64,000 nt of DNA from Amoebidium appalachense (Eukaryota > Ichthyosporea): assembly GCA_963693365.1 (NCBI GenBank), contig CAVNZM010000003.1, positions 2,728,001 to 2,792,000 on the forward strand. Reading direction: 5' to 3'. Below are positions 1 to 34,030 of the stretch, piece after piece. The notes under the pieces are model-generated. The model was not told the DNA's origin. It worked only from the letters and a program-made list of their open reading frames with translations, and ran no database searches. Within the stretch, counting starts at the first letter, position 1; every line of letters begins with the position of its first letter. The position numbers were made by a program, and so were the translations under genes.

Positions 1-153
1 TGACTTGATTCGTACCACATAAGTATTCAGTCTCCCCTGCAGTCCCCTGCACCCACGCCGAACACTTGAAGTGGGAATTAAGCAACCGATATCCCATCAC
101 CCTCCCCCCCCCCCCCCCCCCCCCCCCCGGCCCCAACCACCACTACCACCACC

Positions 154-221
<68 letters not shown>

Positions 222-308
222 AAAAAGACTCACCGTGTGAACATTCTTACAGCAGGTTCAATGGTTTGCATACCTTTTTGCCTCGGCTTCCTATCCTGTG
301 TGGCATTC

Positions 309-342
<34 letters not shown>

Positions 343-362
343 CCCCTCCCCCCTCCCTCGAG

Positions 363-8417
<8,055 letters not shown>

Positions 8418-9570
8418 GTGAGGGGGGAATGTGGGTGCCCATCATGGCACACACACACGTACACTATATGTGCACATAGACACATATATACATGTGCCCT
8501 ATGTGCCATGGGCACTAAGCCTCGCATGTCTTCATAGATTCCATACCACAGTATGATAGTAGTTATAAATACACACAAACACTTGTATACCATGCGTTTA
8601 GACACGAAATCAGACATGCACACCATGTGCACATAGACAAAAATGTTTACCCACTGATGTAATAGACATGTGCACGTGTAAGCACCCACATTAGAGCACA
8701 CACACGCATGTATATACGAGTACACATCCCTTACATAAAGCACATATTCGCATGTTTTGATTGTTTTTCGGACAAAGCAGGTTCATGAATCTGTGGAGGT
8801 TTCCGTGTGCAACTCTATTAGAGGGGGGGGGGGGGGGGGGGGGGGGTAAATAGTACGGTGTGCCACTGTAGTATTGGATTGGTGTATATACAGACTAACC
8901 TGACGAGATGTGATGGTGCTGGTATATACATACTTGTGTGATTGAATCGCAAGAATAAAAGGATATTCAAGGGATACTGACCGATTTGTAAGGCACGAGC
9001 AGGAAAATTTCCTGAGCTTTCAATATAAACAGTGAGAGCCTACACACCACACAATTATAAGCTCGTAACGGTAACGTTCTCCTTTCTCCTTGGCCTCTTC
9101 TCCGCATCTGCATTTTTCTGAAAATAAACGAGATCTAGAGAGGAAGAGGGAACTTGAGGGGGCCTCCGTGGAAGGCGGGAGGGGGGGGGGGGGGGGGGAG
9201 GGAGAGAGAGAGAGAGGGAGGGAGGGAGAGGGAGCGAAAGAGACCCCACCACGTGCACGTGCATGCGCACCACCAACCTCTCCAACCTGCATGCACAATC
9301 TCACCAGGCCCCTCCTTGTACGTGGTTGTATCTACCAGCAATCGTTCATTTCGATTACTATTATTAGTCACGTGTGGATTATAGGTAACCGTTGTGCCAG
9401 GCCCCTCGTGCACATGTGATCGTGATCATAAAATAAAATGTACATGTGCGCATGCAATGCCGTATGTGTGGTCACCGTGGTGGGGCGCCGGGGGGGGAGC
9501 CTCGGGGTCGGAGGAAATGAGACAATGTCATGAACGTCCCACAAGTCAACTTTGAATTTGTGAATGGGTC
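8418..9570. other. Intergenic region after first P450
   Basis: No supported gene. It has AT-moderate unique sequence with repeated ATGTGCACATAGACA-like words (about 8467-8640), a poly-G run near 8822-8846, an AATAAA at about 8954 that could serve as the P450 polyadenylation signal, and a poly-G/(GA)n block at 9179-9232. Confidence 0.5.
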
Positions 9571-9611
9571 CACGGCCATCTAGAAACACCTAGATGGCCG
9601 TGGAATGGGTC
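9562..9611. mobile_element. P-like transposon footprint or minimal element
   Basis: The 32 bp at 9571-9602 are the first 20 bp of the 10543-14355 element's left terminal repeat (CACGGCCATCTAGAAACACC) joined to the last 12 bp of its right terminal repeat (TAGATGGCCGTG). It is flanked on both sides by the direct duplication GAATGGGTC (9562-9570 and 9603-9611). This is the structure expected of imprecise excision of a P-type element, or of an extreme internal deletion. Confidence 0.8.
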
Positions 9612-10542
9612 TTATTCCTGCCACCTACTGAGATGGCTCCTTATTTTTTCCTTACACATTCAGCGAACACTGGACTCCATCGAACCGTCGAGGCGCCGCG
9701 ACAGAAAGCATGCACGCGGTCGCGCGAGTGTAAGGAAAAATCGGAGCCACCAACGATGACTGCATCATGCTGTCCGGCGATTGGCTGATGTTCAAAGCTG
9801 CCCATCTATTGGTCTCTGGTTAATATATGATAATACAGGGTTGACTCAGATGAGATCGCATAATCGCTGGTGCAGTTAAACCATAGCCCATTTAATCCTG
9901 AAAGGCCACAAAACGATGAAACGATCAAAAAGATGACACACAGTATACGTAAGGTTGACGGTGTTAGAAACAGGTTACAGACACAGGCACATAGTAAGCA
10001 GCTGCAACCGAGAGTATTAATAATAGGCTGCGACCAACGGTTTGTGACGGTGTTAACAGACAGACATAAGACACACGGAGGAGTCCGGTACCGGTACTGA
10101 ACGGTCGAAGAGGTTTGAATTCGAGCGGGAATGAATGACGTTATGCATGACGTTATCAATGCCTTGTCAGCGATTGCATCAAAATCATGCAAAGAAATCA
10201 AATTTGCTTCGCTTCGAGCCTTTTCACTGAATGGCTGTTTAATGTTTTTAAAAATTGCATCAAGGTGGGGTCAAAACGCACGCGCTGGAATCGAAAGGCA
10301 AAACATCCTGGCACACGTATTTCCGAACTGATTGGTTGCATATCATGGTGGTTCGAGTCTAGCCGATTCGATTGGTTAGGTGACGATAAAACCGTACGTG
10401 TGCCCGTCTGCAGCGAACGTAAAGTTCATCGCAGCGCGTGCACACCGTCAGTACGTGTGAGGTCTTATTCTCAGGTCCGGGTCATTTCCGGGTCAGAGGC
10501 CACAGGGCCCAACTCCTCTATCATTACTTGGTAGCAGAGAAG
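9612..10542. other. Intergenic region left of the transposon
   Basis: Unique, microsatellite-free sequence with short frames only. It carries inverted CCAAT boxes (GATTGG at about 9778, 10330 and 10372). The stretch 10455-10520 matches 14497-14595 on the other side of the transposon, an older repeat into or beside which the element inserted. Confidence 0.5.
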
Positions 10543-10575
10543 CACGGCCATCTAGAAACACCAGGCCGTCTAACG
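10543..10575 (+). repeat. Left terminal inverted repeat of transposon
   Basis: 33 bp, exact reverse complement of 14323-14355; similarity stops at base 34. It is preceded by target duplication CAGAGAAG. Confidence 0.93.
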
Positions 10576-10956
10576 TGACGTCATCGGAATTTGCTCATTT
10601 GTTTGCGCAAGATTTTTGGTCTCGGGGGTGGTGCGGCCTACTAAAATGGCGGGAAAATGTTCTCCACAGATTTATTCGCCTTCGGCAGCAACGTGATCTA
10701 CAAACGAGTTAAATTTCATCAATTTTTATTTGACGTTTAACCTCTCTTTCGGCTCGGCCGATTGGTGATTTAGACCTACAAGAGTGCGGCCGATCGCCGG
10801 TCTGTTTATGCGGCCGCACCCCCGGAAAAACCGCCGTACTGTTTGAACACTGCCCTCGCAAAGACACCTACGGTTGCTGTGGCACCTGGATGGGCAATAT
10901 GCCCATGCCCTGGCGTTGTATCTTTTTAGGGATGGTTAGTTTCCGCTTTAGAGATC

Positions 10957-13052
10957 ATGGGGAACAAGTGCATTGTATACAACTGTAAGAGTAACTATGC
11001 TAGTGAGACTCGAAAGGACAGGGGTAAGGAAAATGTAAACCCGCAAGCCGGTGTCGGCCAGAGCATTACCGTTTCTACTTTTAGGTTTCCCGACCCGGAA
11101 AAGCAGCCAGAGCTGTGGCAGTTGTGGTATGAAAGTTGCCTTCAGGCAGGGGATGTATGGGGTAGCAAGGCATGCTTCTTTGAAACATACAAAGATGGTC
11201 TGCGTCAAGCATTTCGTTGACGCAGACTATTTTCCCAAGGGGTCCTGTGATCCAACGCGAGGGAACCGGCCCCTTAAGCAAGCGATCTTCTCTCGCGATC
11301 CCAACTCCGACCCACCCCTCGCCCCTCGCATCTTCTCTGACCCTAAGGACCCAACTAAAACCATCGTGCTAGGTGAAAGGAGCATAAACGTGAGAAGGGC
11401 AGCAGCGAAAAGGGAGGCACACAGAATCGAGGCAGAAGCCGCTATACTACGGTTGGCGGAGGAGGAGCGCAAGCAACAGTTACGAGCGGAGAAAGACGCA
11501 CGTAAGCGTGAAGCGCAGCAGAAACGTGCACGGGAACTTAGCGAACGAGAGGCAGAGGAGCGAAGCAAGCGTCTTATGCTCGAGCAGGAGTATGCTTGTG
11601 TCCTTGCAGACCAAATTAGGTTTGCAGACACTAACTTCATTGATGCCGTGTGCCAAGCAATTCTACACCATCCGGGCTGGTCAGCCCATAAGACCACAAT
11701 CGGTGTGGCGTTGAGTTTTTGTGTTCAAACCCACGCGAAAATTAAGGAAACCGAAAACGGAACGCTCCCTTTCCCCATACTAGCCGGTCATGTCCATTTC
11801 ACATCCAATGGTCACTACGTAGCCTTTGCCCTCCTACCCGCCTCCCCGCCAGCGCAACCCCTTACCACCGCCAATTTGTTAAGTACCACACCCTTTCTAC
11901 TCCAGCACCTTGCAGATGGTTGGGTCACGAGATGGTCGGAATTACACACACTATTACAACGGGTGGAACAAGTTGCACAGCAGCAGACACCCCTCCCGTC
12001 CACACCACAACCCGATTCTGTCGACGTGGATGAGTTGTTGGCAACCGCCGAGCGCACTTTGGTTGGTGATATGCCCGTGTTGTTTGCGTTGGATATCCTC
12101 GAGCGGGCTGCAGATAACCTTGCTGAGTCAACCTCCCCCAGCGACAATGCCAAAGCCACCTCTTTCCGGTTCTTGGCCAATCAAGTTTCACTGAAATGGT
12201 GTCAGAGGAGCACGTGAGAATGCGACGCTACGAGCCGGTAACACTGATGGTCAGTGCAACACCCCCCCCCCCCCCCCCCCCCCCTCCCACAAAAAAACAA
12301 AAAAAAACAAACAAACAAACAAAAAAAAACAAAAAAAAACACCGGCCTATATATATGCACAAAATGTACGAAGCTATTATGATTCTTACTAAGGATTTTT
12401 ACCAAACACTTAATAACATACCCCTCCTTGGGATACAGGTTGCCGATGCTATATTTAGCAAATCCCGGAATGCCTACATGGCACTTGCACGAATGGAGAT
12501 CGACCACGGCTACACCCCCATCATCCTACCGGAGCCCTCATACATGAAGTCGTTATTCCCTTCCGTCGATCGGTCATTGGTCACTGGTTTTAAAGCCCCC
12601 AATCAAACCTACATGAATTTACGTGGACCGAGGAGGTGCTTATCAGCAACAAGTATGTCAGCAAGTTCTTTGAGGAACCAAATCAGCGCGCGTTCCTCAC
12701 ACACGTGACCACAAGGGAGGCAACCAAACTTTCCCTTCCCGGACTAGACGGAGCCTGCAACGCGTGTGGTCAGGACCGCAAGGTGTATATTGAGGAGGTC
12801 TGCGCACGAATGGCAAACGTCACCCTCAATAATTTTGTCAAAAACGAGAACTACAAAATGAGGTTGGAAGCCTTTCGGAAAAAGCAAGAGGAGCAAAGGA
12901 AAGCGCAGCAGAAAGGGAAAGCAAACCAAAAAAACGGCACATCCCAAACCCGCGCAACTCGATCAGCAGGAAAGGAAGGCGGCAGTGATTATGGGCAAAA
13001 TAGATGTGTAACGGGTAGATGTAGTGCAAAAGTAGAGACGTGTTGTGAATAA
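10957..13052 (+). pseudogene. THAP-domain putative transposase, frame-broken
   Basis: THAP domain: ligands C5 and C10 (KCIVYNC), a TFRFPDP motif and an aromatic LWQLW helix in one frame (10957 to about 11180), then the closing C-x2-H (VCVKHF, about 11195) in the next frame. THAP domains bind DNA through one C2CH zinc site. After it comes a Lys/Glu/Arg/Ala-rich coiled coil (about 11395-11600), where P transposases have a dimerisation region. The frame runs to 12217; a likely intron 12251-12438 contains poly-C and A-rich tracts. The following part (12439-13052) has a C-x2-C (CNACG) and a Lys/Gln-rich C-terminus, with the stop TAA overlapping AATAAA (13048-13053). Continuity needs three single-base shifts: near 11175-11185, near 12180, and in the C5 run at 12596-12600. 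It is either a decayed transposase or a victim of sequencing indels. It was not matched to a known catalytic domain. Confidence 0.7.
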
Positions 13053-13291
13053 AAAACAAACGGGCATAGCATGTTGAATAACCAAGCAACTTTAGCTGAT
13101 AACCTGCACGATGAAGTGCAGGTGTAGCTCTGAGTAGTGACTTTTTTTTTTAACATGTGCAGTTTGGACATATATAAATACGTATATACATATACATATA
13201 TCCACATAAATTCATAGATACAGAGTGTGTGTATGTGTTGTGTGTGTGTGTGTGTGTGTGTGTGTACGTGAGTGTGTGTGAGCTTTGGGAT

Positions 13292-13363
<72 letters not shown>

Positions 13364-14322
13364 AGAGAGGCACGAACTTACACACGTGTATCAAACATTC
13401 CAACCAAAACAGTAACTGGAAAAACATGGCTTAGGCTTAGGCAAAACGTTGAGATAGAGATGTCGTGTTTGAACCCAGGTACATTGGTAGTTGGTCTGTA
13501 TAATAGAGGGGTCATGATCAGCAAAAAGACAATAGAAAATACAACGGTTATCCTTTTATGTCAGAGTTGTGACAAAAATACTTGGTAACAAGGGACATAA
13601 AGAAACTCAAACAGGGCCGTCCGGGAGACCGGTGCCGGTTGTTAGGGGTTATGGAGCGACAAGAGGGCTCTTGTACTCACCACATTTCCAAGGTGTTTTG
13701 CCGCCGATGCTGCTGTTATAATGAAGAGCTTTGCACCATGCAATGCCATATAGTAGCGACTTTCACCGAAAAGTGGAAACCCGTACAGTCGCGAGGACTG
13801 AGCAACAACACGCTAACGCTTGAAGTCCGCTCGCCAAAAAGTGAGAGGAGGGAGGGCGGGAACAGAGAGAAACCGGAACGGATCTGGGTCTACCAGCCAT
13901 AACAGTTGCCGTATGCCATCCTTGCAAATGAAGGTATATGTTAGATAGATTATTTTGTTCTCATTATATGCCCAAAGTGGCCCAAAGCGCTCGCAACAAC
14001 AACAAGACAAAAAAAGTGGAGCAGAAAAACAGCTTACTCTTGCTTTTGTTTGTACGGCAAGTGCAGGAGTTTTCTCCGCGATACCCGTTGGGCTTTTCTT
14101 TCAGCCCGATTCGAAATGATTATATATTATTTACAAATGATAAGCGCTGCATTACGGGCCGTGGTGTGACCCGATTCGGATCTTCAAATTCAATGCACGA
14201 TTACATAATCGTCTGGATACGCGGTTGCCATGAAAAGTAGGCCGCACCCCCTTGTGGAATGCAGAATAGCCTTTTTTGGTTAAAATGTCATTAAAATGTC
14301 ATTATCCCGGGAATGTTAATCG
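13053..14322. other. Non-coding 3' half of the transposon
   Basis: Contains (GT)n at about 13219-13360. Contains an open frame 13582-13902 with a Cys-rich patch that I cannot assign; it could be a remote exon of the element's protein. No other gene signal. Confidence 0.4.
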
Positions 14323-14355
14323 CGTTAGACGGCCTGGTGTTTCTAGATGGCCGTG
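14323..14355 (-). repeat. Right terminal inverted repeat of transposon
   Basis: 33 bp, exact reverse complement of 10543-10575; followed by target duplication CAGAGAAG (14356-14363). Confidence 0.93.
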
Positions 14356-14363
14356 CAGAGAAG

Positions 14364-15208
14364 GTACGGTCCATGCGTACCTCTGGGTTGACCTGGTCTG
14401 GGGGCGAACGCAGAGGCGTCAAAGACGTCGGGGCGCCGCCTTCCAGACCGGGGGGATGTCATGAGCGTCCCACAATCAACTCTGAATTTGTGAATGGGGG
14501 GTCTTGTTCTCAGGTCCGGGTCATTTCCGGGTCAGAGGCCACAGACTGACAGAGCAGAGGGCCGTGCACACATGGCAGAGGCGCAACTCCTATAGCTATC
14601 ATTGCTACAAATGTAAACATTGATTCCTATTGGTTCGGCGTGCACCGCTCAGGAATGTCGATGGAATGCAAACAAAATCCGGTCTGAGGACCGGACAGAG
14701 CCAAACTGAGCCGCGGCCGGCGCCGCTGCGTCACTGCCAAGGACTCACTGCTCGTCAGCTCTGCTCGTCAGTAACTGAGTCACTCGCTGGCACTCGCAGC
14801 AGAGGGCTCACTCTGTCACACAGCCCTAAGCGTACATGATAGCCTAGTATTATACTGTATGTACATAGCTCCGGGAAGAACTTCAGGAGTAGAATCGAGT
14901 GTGCATACCATAGATTAGAGCGTGCGTTGTGCTTGGCCTGTATTGCACTGTGTCCCATGCACATGTGTCGGAAAAGCATACAGCTTGTTCACGCCCAGTT
15001 CTGTGAATACGCTGAGTTGAGAAGTTAGAGGCATAAACGGACCGTGGACACAGACACACACCTGCACGCACGCACGCACACGCGCGCACACGTACACACA
15101 CACACAAAACCACACACACACACAAACACACACACTTACCAGAAGCACACACGCACACACACGCACACACACGCACACAAACATCAATCCTGTTTTAGGG
15201 GACTGAAC
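14364..15208. other. Upstream region of second P450
   Basis: No supported gene. 14455-14545 repeats words seen at 9525-9570 and 10455-10505 (GTCATGA-CGTCCCACAA, then TCAGGTCCGGGTCATTTCC). A GATTGG-like box (TATTGGTT) lies at about 14628. A (CA)n-rich block at 15050-15180 lies directly before the P450 start. Confidence 0.5.
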
Positions 15209-24412
<9,204 letters not shown>

Positions 24413-24429
<17 letters not shown>

Positions 24430-24850
24430 CGCTATTGCCTTAAATGGTAGGCCAAAGGGACTCGGGTTTGACGTCATTGCCTATTATTACACATGCCATA
24501 AATAACCAAGATATTGCAACATGGAATTATGGCAACCAACTTGAAGGCCTATTACTTCAACTAGGATTTAGAAACATTGCCTATTATGGCAACTAATATT
24601 TAGCAACATTGCCTATTATGGCAACCAGGATTTAGCGATATCGCCTATTATGATCACCATAATATAGCCACATTGCCATTATAGTAAACAATATTTAGAT
24701 ATATGGCCTATTATGGCAACTAAGATATAAGGATATTGCCTATAAAGGCAAACAAGATTCAGGGATATTGCCTATTATGGCAACTAAGATTTAGCAACAT
24801 GGCCGGGCATTAGTATTTTTTAAAAATGTTAGCGACATTGCCAAATATGG
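24413..24850. repeat. Minisatellite seeded by the P450 stop-codon region
   Basis: Tandem units of about 33-35 bp with the core GGCAACTAAGATTTAGCAAC then ATTGCCTATTAT. The first recognisable unit is the end of the coding sequence itself: GGCCAAGACTTAGC (codons A-K-T-stop) followed by GCTATTGCCT. Units decay in identity with distance; roughly ten copies follow. Confidence 0.75.
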
Positions 24851-26875
<2,025 letters not shown>

Positions 26876-27315
26876 CTAAGCAATCTGTGTGGTTGTAGTA
26901 ATAACCTGGTACCCGCTCTCATAAGCCTCAATGTCGCTACCAAAAGGCCACAGTGCCAACTCGGCCAACTTTGCATGCTGGTAGGCAAAGGGGATGCCTA
27001 TGATGGTGGCACACATGACAGCACCCAGCACCAGATGGGTGATGGCCAGAGAGATGCCAATAGGCAGCCACAGCAGATTGCCCACACAGTGGCAGCAGTC
27101 CTGCTTATGCACTGGCCGGCCTATCTCCTTGCCAAACGCAGCTGCACTGAGTTGCGCTAGTTTGAACAGCTGTGGTAGGTTGGGGGGAGGGGGGGGGGGG
27201 GGGATTAGAAACGGTACATAGTATTAAGGCACAAGGGTGTGGGTCACAGGGTGATACTATAATTAAGCCCAAGGAACCAAGGTTTTTTTTTTTTTTTTTT
27301 TTTTTTTTGTTGGGG

Positions 27316-27351
<36 letters not shown>

Positions 27352-27765
27352 GGGGGGCTAGAAATGCTGTTCAGAGCTCAAAAGGCACAAATGCACCACG
27401 AAAGACATCGTGCAGCACATAAAAGAGAGGGGGGGGGAGGGGGGGTGTAACTAGCTGAATTGCAGCATATATCCATGTATTCTTTTGAATCTTCTTCTAG
27501 CGGTTTGGGTGCGGTTTAATTCTGTTATCCTAACCACACACAATCTAAGTTGCCACGTGGGTGTGACTTATGTATAGACATGTACGCACACACCTGCACG
27601 CCAAAGGGGATGCCGACGAGGGTCAGACACAGGGCCAGGCCGATGGTGACGTAGACAATGAAGAAGATGAACCCCCTGCACGTGCACGCCTGTCATTATG
27701 TGCCCTCACACACACACATGCCTCACTTGACCCTTGCAATATGTGCTTCACAACCACTACATCAG

Positions 27766-27806
<41 letters not shown>

Positions 27807-28506
27807 CCTCCCGGATTTCGCTGATCACTTACAAAACCGGCAACCAGAAAAGAATAAGAAAAGAAAAAAGGACTTGCACAGGGGAATATGGTGAAGGAGG
27901 GTACAACACGTAGGGCAGAAACGAACCGGTTGGTGCCGGGCACTGCCCGGAGAGGTGTTCGTGTGTGGGGGGCCGGGGAAGGAGGGAGGTGTCATAAGAT
28001 CTATACCAAGGGGGTTTTGAGAACCATGAGGGGCGGGGGGGGGGGGGGGGGGGAGGGGGGAGGGGGGGGGGGTCTCTCTGCTATAAACACAAGGGAAGGG
28101 GCGGTGCTATAGACATATGGGGGGAAGAGGGGGGGGGGGGGGGGGGAGCATAACCATATAAGCAGGGGTGCAATATAACCATGCCAGGGAAGTGACCTAC
28201 CCGCCCAGGAAGAACCACAGCATGTTGCCAACACACACACCACACTGGTTTGCATTGTCCGACACATAGGTCACCCTCGTGGTGGTGCGCACGAGCGGCG
28301 TGGTACTGTTTGCAGGCATGTTGACGGTCTGGTGGTAATCAGTGCGCGGCGGCTGGGGCGCTGAAACAGGGGCAGGGGCACGGGCAGGTTTGGATTTGGG
28401 GGCAGAGGCTGGGGCCGATGGGGGGATGGAGGTGGGGGCAGGCTGGTGGGCTTGCGCAATGTAGGCCTGGGTCTGTGTTGGAGGGTGTGTGTGTGTGTGT
28501 ATGTGC

Positions 28507-28537
<31 letters not shown>

Positions 28538-28564
28538 GAGGGGGGGTAAGGTGTGTGGGTGAAG

Positions 28565-28639
<75 letters not shown>

Positions 28640-29943
28640 AAGTGGGTGTGCCTGTGTGCGTTAGGTCCATGTTTTCCGCTTTTTCTTGCATTCTTCAGTT
28701 TCTTTCGCTCGATCATTTCATTTCATTTCTTTTCGTTCTTTCTTTTTTTTTTCTTTTTTTCTTTTTATGTTTTTTTTGTTTGTTTTTTTTTGGTTTTTTT
28801 TTTTTTGGGGGGGGGGGGGGGAGGGGGGGGGAGAGGGGGGGGGGGGGGGGGGGGGGGGAGTAAAAAGGAGAGGGCAAGATCCTGTCAGCATGTACGAGTG
28901 TGTGCATGCGTTCGTTCAACTGCACCAGAAGGAAGGATGGGCGAGGTTGCATCTACGCGCTTCTTGCAACCCACTATTTTGCTGTGCATGGTTAAATCCT
29001 CCACATATAAAGGAGCACTCCAGCTCCTTCAACATGCACACACCCACCTCAGGCTGGGGCTGGTATGTTTGGTAGTTGGGTTGGGGATACAGCGGCTGGC
29101 TGGGCCCTGGCGCTGAGGCCACGGAGTAAGGGGGTGGCTGGTCGGCTGGTGGCTGTGGGTGTATATATACTTAGCCCACACGTGTGTGTGTGGGAACTTA
29201 CCATGTTTTACATGCACGTGTCTGCCTTACACCCCCCCCCCCCCCCCCCCCCACCTTCCCCCCCCTAGCTAGGGATAGTAGTGTGTGTGTGTGCAACTCA
29301 TGCCTTTGAAAAAAGGCTGTGTCCGTGCAGCCTCGTGCAAATTAAGTGTACATGTGCTGTGTGTAACCGTAGGCATCTGCCAAGGTATGCTCAAGTGTAG
29401 GGACACTGTGTCAGTCCCTAGGGGCCACAAAGCTACCTAAGTGTTATGCAACTGTATGACACAGAAGGTATTATATACGTGCGGAAGGAAGGACCATGCT
29501 CCCATGTAGTTTTTGTAAGGTGTGTAGATTGTTAAACAAGAACTTACAGGTGTTGTGTGTTTTTCACCATTTTTGACCAAAAAAACTATAAAGAAAAATT
29601 GTGTAGTGACAACTGCGCGTGTGTGCACAAGGCGGTCTTCCACTTTAGCATCCCTAAAAAGTGCGTGGGGTGCGCAGCACGGGCAGGTAGTGTGTGCGTT
29701 TCCATAAAGCGATGCGTGTGCGGATGCAGAGGCGTGTGTGCGTGCGCGTGCGTAGGAGCGCTGTGTGCGTAACTGTTATGTATGCTTGTGTGCTTGCCTT
29801 GTGTGCGCGAGCATGTGCATGGGTGAGTGTGTGTCTGTGCGCACGAATGTGAAGTGTGTTCGAATTCTTGCAAAAACACTTACGGCCGTGGGAGCGTAAC
29901 CCGGGTACGTCGTGTATGCCTGGTCGCCTTTCTGAGTAGACAT
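26876..29943 (-). CDS. Proline-rich protein with tandem YccF domain
   Basis: Five phase-consistent exons on the minus strand: 29943-29884, 29152-29048, 28472-28201, 27675-27594, 27169-26876; 270 residues. Residues 1 to about 125 are Pro/Ala/Gln/Ser-rich and carry PPPY, a motif known to bind WW domains. The remainder has two homologous halves, each CVGN-hL-W, a hydrophobic segment, then (L/I)(V/I)GIPF-x2-Q then KLA-hh: CLTLVGIPFGVQ plus FKLAQLSAAAFG, and CATIIGIPFAYQ plus AKLAELALWPFG. This is the signature of the bacterial inner-membrane YccF family, which also has two copies. It is predicted to be a polytopic membrane protein with a cytosolic N-terminal tail; its molecular function is unknown even in bacteria. 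It starts 637 bp from the divergent Rieske gene, so they may share a promoter region. Confidence 0.87.
28201..28260 (-). other. First YccF repeat, exon edge
   Basis: This end of exon 28472-28201 encodes QCGVCVGNMLWFFLGG. The intron splits the glycine run (phase 2) and the domain resumes at 27675 with GFIFFIVYV. The equivalent position of the second repeat (HCVGNLLWLPIG, in exon 27169-26876) is not interrupted, so the intron is specific to one half. Confidence 0.7.
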
Positions 29944-30579
29944 GATTGCACACTTATACTAAGTCTTATGCTGAACTAAACAGGCCACCACTCAAAGTAG
30001 ACAAAAAGAAACGAAGAAGATGGATGGAAAAAATGGTGAACATGAACCACTTCCGAGTCCTTTTGTGTTGGGGCAGGCTGATGTCAGAGTGACGTAATGG
30101 ATGCTTCTTCGAGAGGGGCAAATAGATGTTCTACCTTACCTCAAATAGGAATTGGAATCATATCGCACATAAGTAAATATATGATAATATAAAAGGTAAT
30201 ATTTATATATTTTGGATAGATATAAAATATTTAGTTTCTAATAAGATTTTTTACAACCTGTAAAAAAAAGACTTCTACACGGGCATGTTTAAAAGCACAC
30301 AGGATCACTTTGAAGTTCATTAATTTGCCCCCCTCTCCTGCGCACCATAAAAAGGCAAACTATTGTTCATCTAATTGGTTCGATTGCAGGCCTAGCTTTG
30401 ATTGGCTACGAAGCTTGGCGCGTGGCTTTTGAGGTTTTCGTTGAGTGAACGAACAACATGGTCATGAACAGTTCTATTTCTACTTTTTTTTATTTTATTC
30501 CACGTGCACATTGAATCTGAGGGTATGTAGCGCCGCTGTGAAGATAGATGCCTTCAGGCACATAGATAAACACGGTAAC
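29944..30579. promoter_or_regulatory. Divergent promoter interval, YccF and Rieske genes
   Basis: The 636 bp between two start codons on opposite strands. The sequence is microsatellite-free. It contains an AT-rich core (30165-30260) and inverted CCAAT boxes (ATTGG at about 30374 and 30397) some 180-205 bp before the Rieske ATG. Promoter function is inferred from position and boxes. Confidence 0.45.
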
Positions 30580-33782
<3,203 letters not shown>

Positions 33783-34030
33783 TACTCGGCCTATACATAT
33801 AGAATTGACTCAGCCTGGGACAAGGGTTATACGGAGAAGTATCGTGCCGGCATGGATGACACACGAAGCATACGGATAAGTATCGACCCGGCATAATACG
33901 CGGAATATACGCATAAGGAGAAGTATTCACCCGGTCTGATATACGAAGCATACAGATACAGTATCGACCCGGCATGATACACGGGGCATACGGATAAGTA
34001 TCAACCCGGCCTGATACACGGTTCATCCAT

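Larger units (their letters stand above)
10543..14355. mobile_element. THAP-bearing DNA transposon, P-element-like
   Basis: A 3,813-bp element bounded by perfect 33-bp inverted repeats (10543-10575 and 14323-14355) that begin CACGGCCATCTAGAAACACC, and by the 8-bp target duplication CAGAGAAG (10535-10542 and 14356-14363). Inside lies a plus-strand gene (10957-13052) that starts with a THAP zinc-finger domain, a poly-C/A-rich intron, a (GT)n array (about 13219-13360) and a region with only short frames (13380-14322). THAP transposase, roughly 30-bp terminal repeats and 8-bp duplications are known features of the P superfamily; hAT elements also make 8-bp duplications. The identical repeats and clean duplication suggest recent insertion. 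The catalytic RNase-H-like domain was not recognised, so superfamily placement is inference. Confidence 0.85.

Noticed and set aside
10345-10375. tRNA-like T-loop GGTTCGAGTC
   Set aside because: The flanking bases do not pair into a T-stem and no D or anticodon arm fits; other GTTCGA sites (25332, 29857) fail too.
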